From positions 682,001 through 746,000 of the forward strand of contig NZ_JAFFID010000001.1 in assembly GCF_017355955.1 (NCBI RefSeq): 64,000 nucleotides of DNA. Direction: 5' to 3'. Position 1 is the stretch's first letter; the number at the start of each line of letters is the position of its first letter. This document shows positions 1 to 7,747 of this stretch, piece after piece. The DNA comes from Sabulibacter ruber (GTDB lineage Bacteria > Bacteroidota > Bacteroidia > Cytophagales > Hymenobacteraceae). Under the pieces are notes generated by a model. That model had not been told where the DNA came from. It searched no databases and saw only the letters and a list, made by a program, of their open reading frames with translations. The translations under genes were made by a program, and so were the position numbers.

Positions 1-1
1 T

Positions 2-256
2 ATGGATTACCCGCACCGTGACTTGATGATTGATGATCTCATTAACAACCGACAAATAAAAGGATTGAAATACCAAGAGTTGGTTAAATTACTTGGAGAA
101 CCGCAGCGAAATTGGCAATCGGACTCAAACCAATACTACTATCAAATAGTGGAAGACTACGGTATGGACATAGACCCCGTCTATACAAAGAATTTAATGA
201 TTCGACTGCGAGATTCGGTAGTATGTGAAATTAAATTGCAAGAGTGGAAAAAATAA
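2..256 (+). CDS. Hypothetical protein, possibly 5'-truncated by the window edge
   Basis: The frame is open from the first bases and ends at a TAA at 254-256. The ATG at position 2 may be internal, because nothing upstream is visible. The product of at least 84 residues is mostly polar, with a central LLGEPQ segment followed by YYYQIVEDYG and a strand-rich end (LMIRLRD, VCEIKL). A leading 'LLG.P' followed by beta strands is reminiscent of small BamE/SmpA-like folds, but I cannot establish that. It is AT-rich like the next two genes and sits in a run of orphan genes separated by attC-like debris, which suggests acquired DNA. Function unknown. Confidence 0.5.
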   Translation: MDYPHRDLMIDDLINNRQIKGLKYQELVKLLGEPQRNWQSDSNQYYYQIVEDYGMDIDPVYTKNLMIRLRDSVVCEIKLQEWKK

Positions 257-351
257 CAGTAAGTGACAATACCTAAATATGTGCCTCGACTAACTGCCCT
301 TGCCGTCTTTTATCAGAACAGCTGGTTATACCGTTTAAAGTAATTAGAAAT

Positions 352-873
352 TTGAGACAAAGGAAATTATATAGCGACATAAAACTAATTAATGGTTTTA
401 TAAAAGACTTGATATTAGTAGAGCAACAGAATGATGGTTGGATTGAAAGGTATTTAGATAATTTAACCGGCAAGGAATGGCTGAAATATCAAATTAACTC
501 AGAGTATCATGGTGCAGGACAAATTAACCTTATTCAACTGCCAGAGCCTACAACCACTGAACTGATTGAAATTGCTTTAACCTCAGAATTTGAAGATGAG
601 GCATCAGCAGCAGCGATTCGATTAAGAGATAATGAACAATATTTAGATACAGGTTTTCGGCAAGAGCTGATTAACAGGCTTAAAAAAATAGAATTAAAAC
701 AACTAACAGATAGAGAAATACAACGGATTAGGATGGTAATCAGCTATTCAGAACTTGACCATATTGAAAATAGAAGAGAAATAATCGGGAAGAGCTATCA
801 AGAAATAGAGGAAGACTCTCGGTTTTTCAAATCAATGGCTGAGGAGGCTTACTCTATCCTAAAAAGATTGTAA
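352..873 (+). CDS. Hypothetical protein, possibly immunity-like
   Basis: This 173-residue soluble protein starts at a TTG; no ATG lies near the start of the conserved-looking part. It has no signal peptide or membrane helix. Residues 27-62 contain a GWIERY ... GKEWLKY ... SEYHG pattern, and the rest is helical and charged. Gly-Trp ... Lys-Trp ... Ser-Glu-x-His-Gly patterns occur in small polymorphic-toxin immunity proteins such as Imm27-like families, so an immunity role is a weak inference. It stands alone between two intergenic stretches with attC-like features, and no toxin gene is next to it. Codon use is AT-rich compared with the GH172 gene downstream. Confidence 0.5.
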   Translation: MRQRKLYSDIKLINGFIKDLILVEQQNDGWIERYLDNLTGKEWLKYQINSEYHGAGQINLIQLPEPTTTELIEIALTSEFEDEASAAAIRLRDNEQYLDTGFRQELINRLKKIELKQLTDREIQRIRMVISYSELDHIENRREIIGKSYQEIEEDSRFFKSMAEEAYSILKRL

Positions 874-903
874 AAAGAAATAATCTCTACTACCATCAAC
901 AGG

Positions 904-938
904 AAACGCCTGCTAGGGTTGACCGCCCCGCTCGCCGG
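904..938. repeat. Degenerate attC-like fragment
   Basis: The stretch begins AAACGCCTGCTAGG, identical over 14 bases to the attC site at 50994-51064, and ends CGCCGG as that site does. No core site (GTTRRRY) is visible on its 3' side, so this is at most a decayed left half of a recombination site. It lies just after the gene ending at 873. Confidence 0.3.
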
Positions 939-963
939 TAAGTATAGACCCTGATAGAAATTT

Positions 964-1104
964 ATGATGAATAAAATCTACATTTTACTAGGTATCATTT
1001 TTCTTCAGTCATGCATTGTATCTTATACCAACAGACGGTCCTTATTATTTTTTGATACTAATAATGATATTGGAGAACACCTTTTACTTCTTACTTCTAT
1101 TTAA
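964..1104 (+). CDS. Small lipoprotein-like ORF (46 residues)
   Basis: ATG-ATG start followed by a short hydrophobic segment (KIYILLGIIFLQSC). LQSC fits a lipobox, so the mature protein would begin at Cys17. The remaining 30 residues are polar (SYTNRRS, DTNNDIGEH) and end at TAA. It could be a genuine small lipoprotein or the truncated start of a longer one; nothing in frame continues after the stop. It is AT-rich and lies between two orphan genes. The only evidence is the clear signal sequence. Confidence 0.35.
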   Translation: MMNKIYILLGIIFLQSCIVSYTNRRSLLFFDTNNDIGEHLLLLTSI

Positions 1105-1170
1105 CTAAGAAAGCAACAAACTTCCCTCTCCCCTTTTTGTGGCATCATAGCGACAAATGATTAAGACCAT

Positions 1171-1809
1171 ATGAAATTTGCATACCCATTTCTAATTACC
1201 CTGATCAATTTATCATTGTTCTCTAGCTGTGATAGATCAGAAGAATTACCCGACTGTAATGACTTGTATGCAACTTATGTGCACAAGTGGAACGACAATC
1301 CGGAGCATAAAATACCGATTGTCAAACCTGACATGATCCAATCCTTCAAGCCTGACACGTACGTTTCAACACTAGTGGACAGCACTGACAAGGGCTATGT
1401 TAAAACTAAGAAACAAGTGGAGGCATTGATTTCTGCTTCAAGACAGGATTTCCAGGAACTAGCAAACTTCAACGAGTTCTCTCTAGAGACCATTGAAAAA
1501 TTGGACAAGGCAATTGACCGGCAATATATCAGAAGCATAATTGACGCGAGTGACGTAAATGATGATAGTAACCAATACATGATCTCTATCATCGAATTCG
1601 GATGCGCTTTAGCCCAAACAATGGAAAACGAAATTGGAGGCTTTGTTTGGGTTTATAAATATCCGTATTGGGAGTCTACACTCCTTCATAAAAAGACTGG
1701 GTTTGAAATTCCTGTTTTCCATTGGGCAATCAAAAAGTACAGTGAATACGGAGTTGACGATGGGTTTAAAGACAAGATACTAGCCTTGAAAAGTAACTTG
1801 CAAGAATAG
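1171..1809 (+). CDS. Putative lipoprotein of unknown function
   Basis: This 212-residue protein starts with a lysine and a hydrophobic stretch ending in LFSSC (Cys20), a good lipobox, so it is predicted to be exported and lipid-anchored. The mature part is acidic and helical, with no transmembrane segments. The end is aromatic (FVWVYKYPYWEST) followed by a charged helix. I recognise no domain. It is the last of the AT-rich orphan genes at the left edge. The sequence after its stop (1810-1895) has AAACGGC and a later GCCCGTCGTTTATAC that could form an attC-like fold, in keeping with a former cassette. Confidence 0.55.
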   Translation: MKFAYPFLITLINLSLFSSCDRSEELPDCNDLYATYVHKWNDNPEHKIPIVKPDMIQSFKPDTYVSTLVDSTDKGYVKTKKQVEALISASRQDFQELANFNEFSLETIEKLDKAIDRQYIRSIIDASDVNDDSNQYMISIIEFGCALAQTMENEIGGFVWVYKYPYWESTLLHKKTGFEIPVFHWAIKKYSEYGVDDGFKDKILALKSNLQE

Positions 1810-2178
1810 AAAACGGCATGGATCAAGGCATAAACATGAGCCTTCAGCCGATTGCTTTGCCCGTCGTTTATACAAATTGTTACCAGTAAGAGGAATCAAG
1901 AAGCTGAAGGAATATAAAAATATGAGGATAAACGGTAGTTGGCCCGAAAATGGGTTAGAATGCTGTTACTCAAAACTCTGTACTTATTTATGAAAAAGAA
2001 TTTGTAGATTAAATGACTACCTTTTGCGGAAGCGCTCACCCGGAATACAGGAGCTGGTTTCTGCAAGGTTCTACTTAAAAGCACCCTTCGCCCTTGGGCA
2101 TGATGGGTAAAAAAACGTAGGCCAAAGCATACCATTCGTTCAGAAAAAGCAATCAACTCTAACCCTAACTTAGCCCGT
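1810..2178. other. Intergenic region of 369 bases with attC-like inverted arms
   Basis: The first 80 bases hold arms AAACGGC (about 1819-1825) and GCCCGTCGTTTATAC (about 1860-1874), followed by AAATTGTTACC, which resembles the right half of an integron attC site but is degenerate. Further right, TACCTTTTG at 2018-2026 is a loose match to a Bacteroidota -7 box and could drive the GH172 gene. No gene is seen here. Confidence 0.3.
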
Positions 2179-4146
2179 ATGAAAAAACTATTATCGGTTA
2201 TCGTATTTTTCTTTGGTGCTTTTTTGAACGGATACGCCCAAAACGACAACTACCGCAAAGAATTACTCAACTTAGCCGATGTTTCCCGGTTGCCAATGTA
2301 TCGGTCAGGAACAATGGAGCAGTTATCCAGCTATGACCGAACCGGGGGCAATGATGATGGGTTTTCTGGCAAGTACTCGGCCATCCGGAAAGAACCGGAA
2401 GGCTTGGTCATGGCCGATCTGAAAGGTCCGGGCGTTGTCAACCGCATCTGGACCCCTACCCCGGAAGTAGATACCGTTAAATTCTACTTTGACGGCGAAA
2501 AGACCCCTAGAATCAGCATCCCTTTCATCCATCTTTTCTCGGGTAAACAGCACCCGTTTGTGGCTCCCCTTTCGGGCAGCCAGCTAGGTGGGTATTATTG
2601 TTACCTGCCCATCCCTTACCAAAAATCATTGAAGATCATCTATACCGGCAAGAACCTCCGCTTTCATCAGGTACAATACCGCACCCTGCAGGAAAACGAA
2701 CAAATGGGCACTTTCACCCCTTCCCTGCTGGATCAGCATAAAGATGCCTTTGAAAAGGTCAGGGCGGCGTGGGGCCACCAAACCTCGCCACTTCAGCTGT
2801 ATGGAGACAAAATCAAGTCACAGAAAGTAAACCTGGTGCTAAGGAAGGGAGCCGAAGAAACCCTTTTTAAGCTGAAGAAAGGGGGTCGCATTGTAGGCAT
2901 AGAACTTGGAGCCGGAAGCGATCTTCTGCAAGCCTACCAAAAAGTACTGCTGAGCGCCCGCTGGGATAATGAGCAAAAGAATGCCCTTGAACTGCCCCTG
3001 CACAACTTCTTTGGCTTTGCGTTCGGGAAACCGGCCATGCAATCCATGCTCCTGGGCGCCGACAGAAATAAGCTCTACTCCTATTTACCCATGCCCGTGG
3101 ATCGGTCGGCGGAACTGAAGTTGAAGTACGACAAAGGAAAGGCCGGTGACCCAGACGAAATCCTGATCTCAGGCACCATCTATTACACCAATGACAAGCG
3201 GGATGCCGCCACTGAAGGCAAGTTGTATGCCCAGGCAAGGCGGCAGTACAACATCCCCTCGGCGGTACCGCACCTGATCGCCAATGTGAGAGGAAGAGGC
3301 CATTACATTGGCACCATTCTGCAAACCCAAGGGCTGGAAGAAGGCAGCACGTACTATTTTGAGGGCGATGACCGGGCCTTCATTGATGGCAAGCTGCGGT
3401 TACACGGTACGGGATCGGAAGACTACTTCAACGGCGGCTGGTACGCCGTCACCGACAAGTGGGACAAAGGTTTCAGTTTGCCCATTCACGGAGCCTTGGC
3501 CTATGACCTCATGACCTCGCGTACCGGCGGTTACCGATTCTATCTTGCTGATAAGCTCAACTTCAATGATTCGCTCCGCCTGACCATCGAGCACCAGCCC
3601 GAGGATAAAACCAACGTGAAAACCGATTACACCTCCGTAGGTTTGTTTTACGCCGATAAGCCGCAGTTTGAAAACTCTGAGATCAGGATAGACGATCAGA
3701 TTACCAAACTTCCCGAGCGGCATAAATTAACGCCGCAAGGAATGGTGTATTCCCTCTACTGGCTGGCCACCGCCGATTACCAAGAGCCTTCCATTGTGTT
3801 CGGCCTGAAGCCTTCTGATTCCTGGACGGCCAAAATTGACATAGATGCGGTGCCCGTGGCGCAGGTTTCGCTGCAAGGATTGGATAATGGCCGGTACAAA
3901 GTCTATGTGGAGCACGGCAAAACCCCGCAGGGAAGTCCTTTCAGTCTGTGGCAACGCTCTTCTCAAATCTCCGGCTGGATTCCCACTAACATCGAAATTC
4001 CTGACCAGGGAGCGAAAACGGTCTATGCCGGCGAGATTGAGATAACCGATGAACTGAAAACCATTACCTTGCGCAAAAGACCCGCCGATGTGGCCTCAGT
4101 GCGCGTTTTCAGCTTTATTTTCGAGAAAATTGAGGAAAAGAAGTAA
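2179..4146 (+). CDS. GH172-family (DUF2961) glycoside hydrolase, secreted
   Basis: The 655-residue product has a signal peptide (cleavage after residue 20, GYAQ) and a DUF2961 domain through most of its length. Family hallmarks are visible: SSYDRTGGNDDG near residues 50-61, EGDDRAFIDG near 393 and GTGSEDYFNGGW near 410-421. The family, now GH172, includes difructose-anhydride and alpha-D-fructofuranosidase or arabinofuranosidase enzymes. The carboxylates in the EGDD and GSEDY motifs are the likely active-site residues. It would act in the periplasm or outside the cell on an unidentified furanoside. The C-terminal 130 residues are beta-rich. It stands alone with no SusC/SusD pair beside it, so substrate and regulation cannot be inferred. 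Confidence 0.85.
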   Translation: MKKLLSVIVFFFGAFLNGYAQNDNYRKELLNLADVSRLPMYRSGTMEQLSSYDRTGGNDDGFSGKYSAIRKEPEGLVMADLKGPGVVNRIWTPTPEVDTVKFYFDGEKTPRISIPFIHLFSGKQHPFVAPLSGSQLGGYYCYLPIPYQKSLKIIYTGKNLRFHQVQYRTLQENEQMGTFTPSLLDQHKDAFEKVRAAWGHQTSPLQLYGDKIKSQKVNLVLRKGAEETLFKLKKGGRIVGIELGAGSDLLQAYQKVLLSARWDNEQKNALELPLHNFFGFAFGKPAMQSMLLGADRNKLYSYLPMPVDRSAELKLKYDKGKAGDPDEILISGTIYYTNDKRDAATEGKLYAQARRQYNIPSAVPHLIANVRGRGHYIGTILQTQGLEEGSTYYFEGDDRAFIDGKLRLHGTGSEDYFNGGWYAVTDKWDKGFSLPIHGALAYDLMTSRTGGYRFYLADKLNFNDSLRLTIEHQPEDKTNVKTDYTSVGLFYADKPQFENSEIRIDDQITKLPERHKLTPQGMVYSLYWLATADYQEPSIVFGLKPSDSWTAKIDIDAVPVAQVSLQGLDNGRYKVYVEHGKTPQGSPFSLWQRSSQISGWIPTNIEIPDQGAKTVYAGEIEITDELKTITLRKRPADVASVRVFSFIFEKIEEKK

Positions 4147-4265
4147 TTGGGTGAAGCTTAGCGGAAGCCCGATTAATGGTGAAGATGAACGGTGCCTAAT
4201 AGGAAACAATCAACTTCAGCAGAAAGCCGGATCTTCCTAAAGGTAATGAACTAAAGAGAACTTCG

Positions 4266-4661
4266 CTATTCCTTCAGCCATTCCAGGGCGGGCTCTGTCT
4301 CCGTGAAGCTCTGGAACTGGATGCGGAGCTCGTTGTTGTTGAACACTTTCCTGACCACGTGTTCCCTGAAGATGCTGGAAGAGATAACGCGTGCTATTTT
4401 CTGCACCCGGGTGGAAGCCAGGCTCTGCACAAAGTGAGCGATGACCGGAGCAAACACATCTTCCTGTATGTCTACCTGGGTTTCCCGGGCATCGAACAGG
4501 AGCTTCTTGATGTCATAGTTTCTGGCATGCTCCACAATGATGCCAAAAGACCTGTTGATCTCCGGCACCAGGATATCGCTTACGGGAGGCAAGCTGACAG
4601 ACATGATATCGGTGCTTGGATCATAGTCCAGTGATAAGAACCCACTGTTGTAGATAATCAT
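4266..4661 (-). CDS. STAS/SpoIIAA-like cytoplasmic protein
   Basis: The 131-residue protein has alternating strands and helices: two N-terminal strands (FLSLDYDP, IMSVSLP), a helix, a central strand KKLLFDARET, a helix and a strand (KIARVIS), then a final helix ending ALEWLKE. This layout matches STAS/SpoIIAA-like small proteins common in Cytophagales, where they are usually unlinked orphans of unknown role. No signal peptide or membrane segment is seen. It faces the GH172 gene tail to tail. Function is not established; the fold assignment is by pattern only. Confidence 0.55.
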   Translation of the reverse strand: MIIYNSGFLSLDYDPSTDIMSVSLPPVSDILVPEINRSFGIIVEHARNYDIKKLLFDARETQVDIQEDVFAPVIAHFVQSLASTRVQKIARVISSSIFREHVVRKVFNNNELRIQFQSFTETEPALEWLKE

Positions 4662-4960
4662 AGTTATTAGGTAATGGGACGTAGGAGCAAACGACAGACT
4701 AACGCCAATCGTTACATCAGCTTGCAGAGCACTACTATATTCTCCAGTGTTTCAGCAGGTTGACAATTACTGCATCTGAGTTGGTTGCTTTGTACCAGAG
4801 TAAGATACCAGAAATTAAACTCAGCTAAATTTCATGAGATAGCCTTTAATTTAGAGCAGTAAAGGAAGCTTTGTTTTCCATCTCTTTTCCTGAAAACAGG
4901 CCTAAAACAGCAGATATTCCCCATAACCCTTAGAGTTCAACCCATAGTAAAACTAGTTAT
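4662..4960. other. Divergent intergenic region of 299 bases with a decayed hairpin copy
   Basis: This gap separates the divergent STAS-like and YciI-like genes, so it must hold two promoters, but no clear TAnnTTTG box stands out. At 4871-4910 is a degraded copy of the dispersed hairpin family: the right half TGAAAACAGGCCTAAAAC is intact, while the left arm has diverged. Confidence 0.4.
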
Positions 4961-5260
4961 ATGACTACAGACAAGAAGTACTTCTTTTTAAAGCTGAATC
5001 CACCCAGACCCACCTTCGCCTTTGACATGAATGAGGATGAGAAACAAGTCATGCAGTCCCACATGGGCTACTGGGCTCCGTACGTAGAGAATGGAACCGT
5101 AGTAGTAATTGGCCCGGTGTTAGACCCCAACGGTCCATTTGGCGCGGCGGTAGTACGGGTAGACAACGAGGAAGAAGTGAACACGCTTATCACCAATGAT
5201 CCGGCAAACCAGCTAAGTTCCTATGAGGTGCACCCTATGATGGCAGTCACCAAATCATAA
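4961..5260 (+). CDS. YciI-like (YCII-related domain) protein
   Basis: This 99-residue single-domain protein has a ferredoxin-like alpha/beta layout. The N-terminal strand KYFFLKLNPPR is followed by a helix ending with MQSHMGYWAPYV; the His-x3-Trp segment is characteristic of YCII-related proteins. Then comes a strand-loop VVIGPVLDPNGPFGAAVVRV and a closing strand EVHPMMAV. The family is thought to include small hydrolases or dehalogenase-like proteins, but specific activities are mostly unknown. No signal peptide, so cytoplasmic. It is a single-gene unit ending just before a strong bidirectional terminator. Confidence 0.8.
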   Translation: MTTDKKYFFLKLNPPRPTFAFDMNEDEKQVMQSHMGYWAPYVENGTVVVIGPVLDPNGPFGAAVVRVDNEEEVNTLITNDPANQLSSYEVHPMMAVTKS

Positions 5261-5315
5261 GCACCTACGCAGCCCAAAGTTCTTCCTGGAAAATAGACCA
5301 AAGACTTTAAAAGCA

Positions 5316-5360
5316 AAAGACCTGTACGCTGCCCTCACAGGAAGCATACAGGTCTTTTTA
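5316..5360. terminator. Bidirectional Rho-independent terminator
   Basis: A perfect 12-bp stem, AAAAGACCTGTA (5316-5327) and TACAGGTCTTTT (5347-5358), has a 19-base loop and an A-run/T-run on its two sides. It sits between the convergent YciI-like gene and the hydroxylase-like gene and can serve both. Confidence 0.85.
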
Positions 5361-5378
5361 TTTCACTAAAAGGAATGC

Positions 5379-6134
5379 CTACACCGCAGCTAATTGCAGC
5401 TGGGCAGGTATTTCTACCACTGGCAAACCTTCTTTCTCCAGTTGATCAACCAGGGAAGTCAAATCGGCTAAGGATTCTAAAACAAAGTAGGAAACGGGTT
5501 GGTCTACCGCTTTGTAAGGCTGCCCTAAGATTTCCTCCAGCACGATAGGCTGCCACTGGTTTTCGCTTCTCAGGGCTTTTTCGGCCTCGGGGGCGTTAGA
5601 GATCAGGTGGAACCCGAACAGAGTGGCTTTTCCTTCTGCATCGCGTAACAGGCCATTGCCCAATACGTGCTGCACCAAACGCCACAGCAATTCGGTTTCT
5701 GCCGGATCCTTGTGTTTCAAAGACAGCTGCCCTACCCGGTGCATGAAGTCTGCCACCTCCGGCTGTAACACCCAAGGCAAGAGACTGAATACATCCTGGA
5801 AGAGGTCTTTGTCTCCCTGCAAGCGAAGGTCAGCGTCTGGGTGCAGACGTATCTGGGTCACTGCCGGGAATCTCTTCTTAGCCCATTTGGCCAAAACCTG
5901 GCGGGGCCTGAGCGGTTCTTCCACGGCTACTACCTCCCAGTCAGAAAGGCGTTTCAAAAGATAATTCAACTCCTGGAAATCGGGAATGAAATAAGCCTTC
6001 AGTTCCAGGGCGTTGACTCCTTGCCAAAAGGGCGCAGAGACTACGGCAGACAACGCTTGTGTCCGCTTTGTGTACAAGATGTTCCAGGTCTGTTGGTGCT
6101 GGATGGTGTACTGATGGTACTGTTGTTGATACAT
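5379..6134 (-). CDS. Phenylalanine-4-hydroxylase-like protein lacking the iron ligands (probable pseudoenzyme)
   Basis: The 251-residue product resembles bacterial aromatic amino acid hydroxylases along its whole length: YTIQHQQTWNILYTKR at the start, a central DLFQDVFSLLPWV ... ADFMHRVGQLSLK, then LFGFHLISN and a C-terminal SYFVLESLADL. In active enzymes the central motif is FHxxxGHxPLL and supplies two iron-binding histidines, with a glutamate about 40 residues later. Here those positions read Gln, Leu and apparently Gly, so the 2-His-1-carboxylate site is gone. An in-frame start exists at 6278, but the ATG at 6134 fits the family length and lies just after an attenuator-type terminator. 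The gene sits beside the trp/aro operon on the same strand. A regulatory or binding role is an inference. Confidence 0.75.
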   Translation of the reverse strand: MYQQQYHQYTIQHQQTWNILYTKRTQALSAVVSAPFWQGVNALELKAYFIPDFQELNYLLKRLSDWEVVAVEEPLRPRQVLAKWAKKRFPAVTQIRLHPDADLRLQGDKDLFQDVFSLLPWVLQPEVADFMHRVGQLSLKHKDPAETELLWRLVQHVLGNGLLRDAEGKATLFGFHLISNAPEAEKALRSENQWQPIVLEEILGQPYKAVDQPVSYFVLESLADLTSLVDQLEKEGLPVVEIPAQLQLAAV

Positions 6135-6146
6135 GGCTATTTCACA

Positions 6147-6184
6147 TAAAAAAAGCCCGACTCCAGTTAACCGGAGCCAGGCTT
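6147..6184 (-). terminator. Attenuator-type terminator upstream of the hydroxylase-like gene
   Basis: On the minus strand, AAGCCTGGCTCC and GGAGTCGGGCTT form a 12-bp stem (two G-U pairs) around GGTTAACT, followed by seven T residues that end 13 bases before the ATG at 6134. A terminator in the 5' leader implies conditional read-through. ACCGGAGC in the leader ORF is complementary to GCTCCGGT in the 5' arm and could form the antiterminator. Confidence 0.75.
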
Positions 6185-6216
6185 CATATTGGGTTTGAAT
6201 TTCTTTTCTTAGGTCA

Positions 6217-6306
6217 TCAAGATTCAGCCCATATTGTCCCCGCTCCGGTACGCATCGCGTACGGTTTGCAATTGACAATCATTAGAATTTGGGCAAATGT
6301 TTTCAT
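6217..6306 (-). CDS. Putative leader peptide for the hydroxylase-like gene (29 residues)
   Basis: The short frame starts at an ATG eight bases after a promoter-like TATATTAG box and stops 33 bases before the terminator stem. The peptide begins MKTFAQILMIV and ends GTIWAES. It has one Phe, one Tyr (in KPYAM) and one Trp, so the sensed amino acid is not obvious. The codons reading R-T-G-A contain ACCGGAGC, the possible antiterminator arm. A GTACGC/GCGTAC inverted repeat lies in the middle. The layout matches the trp and phe leaders in this window, but translation is unproven. Confidence 0.45.
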   Translation of the reverse strand: MKTFAQILMIVNCKPYAMRTGAGTIWAES

Positions 6307-6314
6307 AACTGACA

Positions 6315-6345
6315 CTAATATAGAATATCCGATATTTAAAGTCAA
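6315..6345 (-). promoter_or_regulatory. Promoter of the hydroxylase-like leader
   Basis: On the minus strand, TTG (6345-6343), then 20 bases, then TATATTAG (6322-6315), which approaches the Bacteroidota TTTG / TAnnTTTG arrangement. The leader ATG follows eight bases later, so the 5' UTR would be very short. Confidence 0.45.
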
Positions 6346-6478
6346 GTAAAAGTTTATTTTTTTACTTCTTAAATACAGAGCTTGCCTCCTCTTCCGCTTA
6401 CAATTACTTTTTGAAAGTACCTGCAAACTGAGCTTTATACGCTGGTAGTATGGGTTTTGGTTACAGTTCTGGGAGTAC

Positions 6479-7492
6479 TTAGACTAATTCCTGACGTAGG
6501 GCAAACACTTTCCGCATTTTCCGGATCATGCGTTCCGACTCCGTAAAGCTCAGGGTCTGGGCTCCGTCTGAGGCCGCTTCCTCTGGCTTCTCATGGGTTT
6601 CGTAGATGATGCCGTCGGCACCGGCCATGATAGCCGCCAAGGCCATCGGTTCCACATATTCCCTGATCCCGATGCCGTGCGAAGGGTCTACAATCACCGG
6701 CAGGTGCGTTTTCTCCTTTAAAATTGGAATAGCGTTCAAATCCAGGGTATTGCGGCTAGCGGTCTCGTAGGTCCGGATGCCGCGCTCGCAGAGCATCAGT
6801 TTCTCGTTTCCGCCGGAGAAGATGTATTCCGCAGAGTACAGCAACTCATCAATGGTTCCGGAGATACCGCGTTTCAGCAGTACGGGCTTGTCTACTTTGC
6901 CCAACTCGTCCAGCAAGTTGAAGTTCTGTGTGTTGCGGGCGCCTACCTGGAACACATCGGTGTACGGTTCCATGGGCGCGATCTGGGAGACCTGCATTAC
7001 CTCGGTTACAATTTTAATGCTGTGGGCCCGGCACATGTCATAGAACATCTTCAGGCCTTCCAGCCCCATCCCCCGGAAAGAATACGGCGAGGAACGCGGC
7101 TTGAACACCCCACCCCGCATGAAGCGCACGTTATTGGCCACCAGGTGGTTGATGGTTTTCTCAATCTGCTCTTCGCTTTCAATGGAACAAGGACCGGCCA
7201 TGATGGTGAACTCGCCCTCCTTCACCCGCAACCCATCCCCGAAGTCAATGACCGTAGGGTTCACTTTCCACTTACGCGACACCAGGCGGTACTCATCAGA
7301 CACGATGTGGATGTCTTTGATGCCCGGCAGATTGCCGATGGTACGCACGTCAAACTCAGCTTTGCCGGTGCCCACCAGGTAATGGCCGGCCTGGGTCACC
7401 ACCTCAGTGGTTTTGTATTTCAGTTCCTTGGCCTTGTCTACAATGGCCGCTTTATCCTCAGGACGTATATCTGGATGTAATTGAATAAGCAT
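6479..7492 (-). CDS. aroF: 3-deoxy-7-phosphoheptulonate (DAHP) synthase with N-terminal ferredoxin-like regulatory domain
   Basis: The enzyme condenses phosphoenolpyruvate and erythrose-4-phosphate, the first step of the shikimate pathway, in the cytoplasm. Residues 1-75 form a ferredoxin-like domain typical of type I-beta enzymes. The catalytic barrel follows, with GPCSIES near 100, RGGVFKPRSSPYSFRG near 126, LLKRG near 207, VDPSHG near 268 and YETH near 299, which supply substrate and metal ligands. At 337 residues it has the usual length for this subclass. It is the last gene of the trp operon, so the first pathway enzyme is made together with the Trp branch. The 255-base gap to trpA holds a 45-bp inverted repeat. 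A second, different DAHP synthase is encoded at 24466. Confidence 0.93.
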   Translation of the reverse strand: MLIQLHPDIRPEDKAAIVDKAKELKYKTTEVVTQAGHYLVGTGKAEFDVRTIGNLPGIKDIHIVSDEYRLVSRKWKVNPTVIDFGDGLRVKEGEFTIMAGPCSIESEEQIEKTINHLVANNVRFMRGGVFKPRSSPYSFRGMGLEGLKMFYDMCRAHSIKIVTEVMQVSQIAPMEPYTDVFQVGARNTQNFNLLDELGKVDKPVLLKRGISGTIDELLYSAEYIFSGGNEKLMLCERGIRTYETASRNTLDLNAIPILKEKTHLPVIVDPSHGIGIREYVEPMALAAIMAGADGIIYETHEKPEEAASDGAQTLSFTESERMIRKMRKVFALRQELV

Positions 7493-7590
7493 GACTTGTT
7501 ACTTTGAAAGTTGAAGAGTAAGCAGCAAAGTGGTAGGTTTTCTGAGGAGGTGGTTCCTAGGCTATGGGCTATTCATCCCTACAATCCCTT

Positions 7591-7709
7591 CGCTCGCCTC
7601 TGGCGAGTGTGAGTTATCTTGCGGCCTCTGGCCGCAATGCGGGTATATTTCTTGAATGTACCTAGCGGCCAGAGGCCGCAAGATAACCCACACTCGCCAG
7701 AGGCGAGCG
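7591..7709. repeat. Long nested inverted repeat (45-bp arms) between trpA and aroF
   Basis: Arms 7591-7635 and 7665-7709 are reverse complements at 44 of 45 positions, with a 29-base loop. Each arm contains two smaller palindromes, CTCGCCTCTGGCGAG and GCGGCCTCTGGCCGC. No T-run follows, so it is not a simple terminator. In the operon mRNA it would form a very stable hairpin. It may be a MITE or REP-like insertion. Confidence 0.9.
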
Positions 7710-7747
7710 AGGAGGAGAAGAACCCACCTTAATTCAGAGCAACTGCC

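Noticed and set aside
5379..6278. Start of the hydroxylase-like protein at 6278
   Set aside because: It would add 48 residues with no family counterpart and place a 12-bp terminator hairpin with a T-run inside the coding sequence; the ATG at 6134 fits the family.
7591..7709. Inverted repeat considered as a Rho-independent terminator
   Set aside because: The stem is long but no T-run follows on either strand, and aroF downstream is expected to be cotranscribed with trp.
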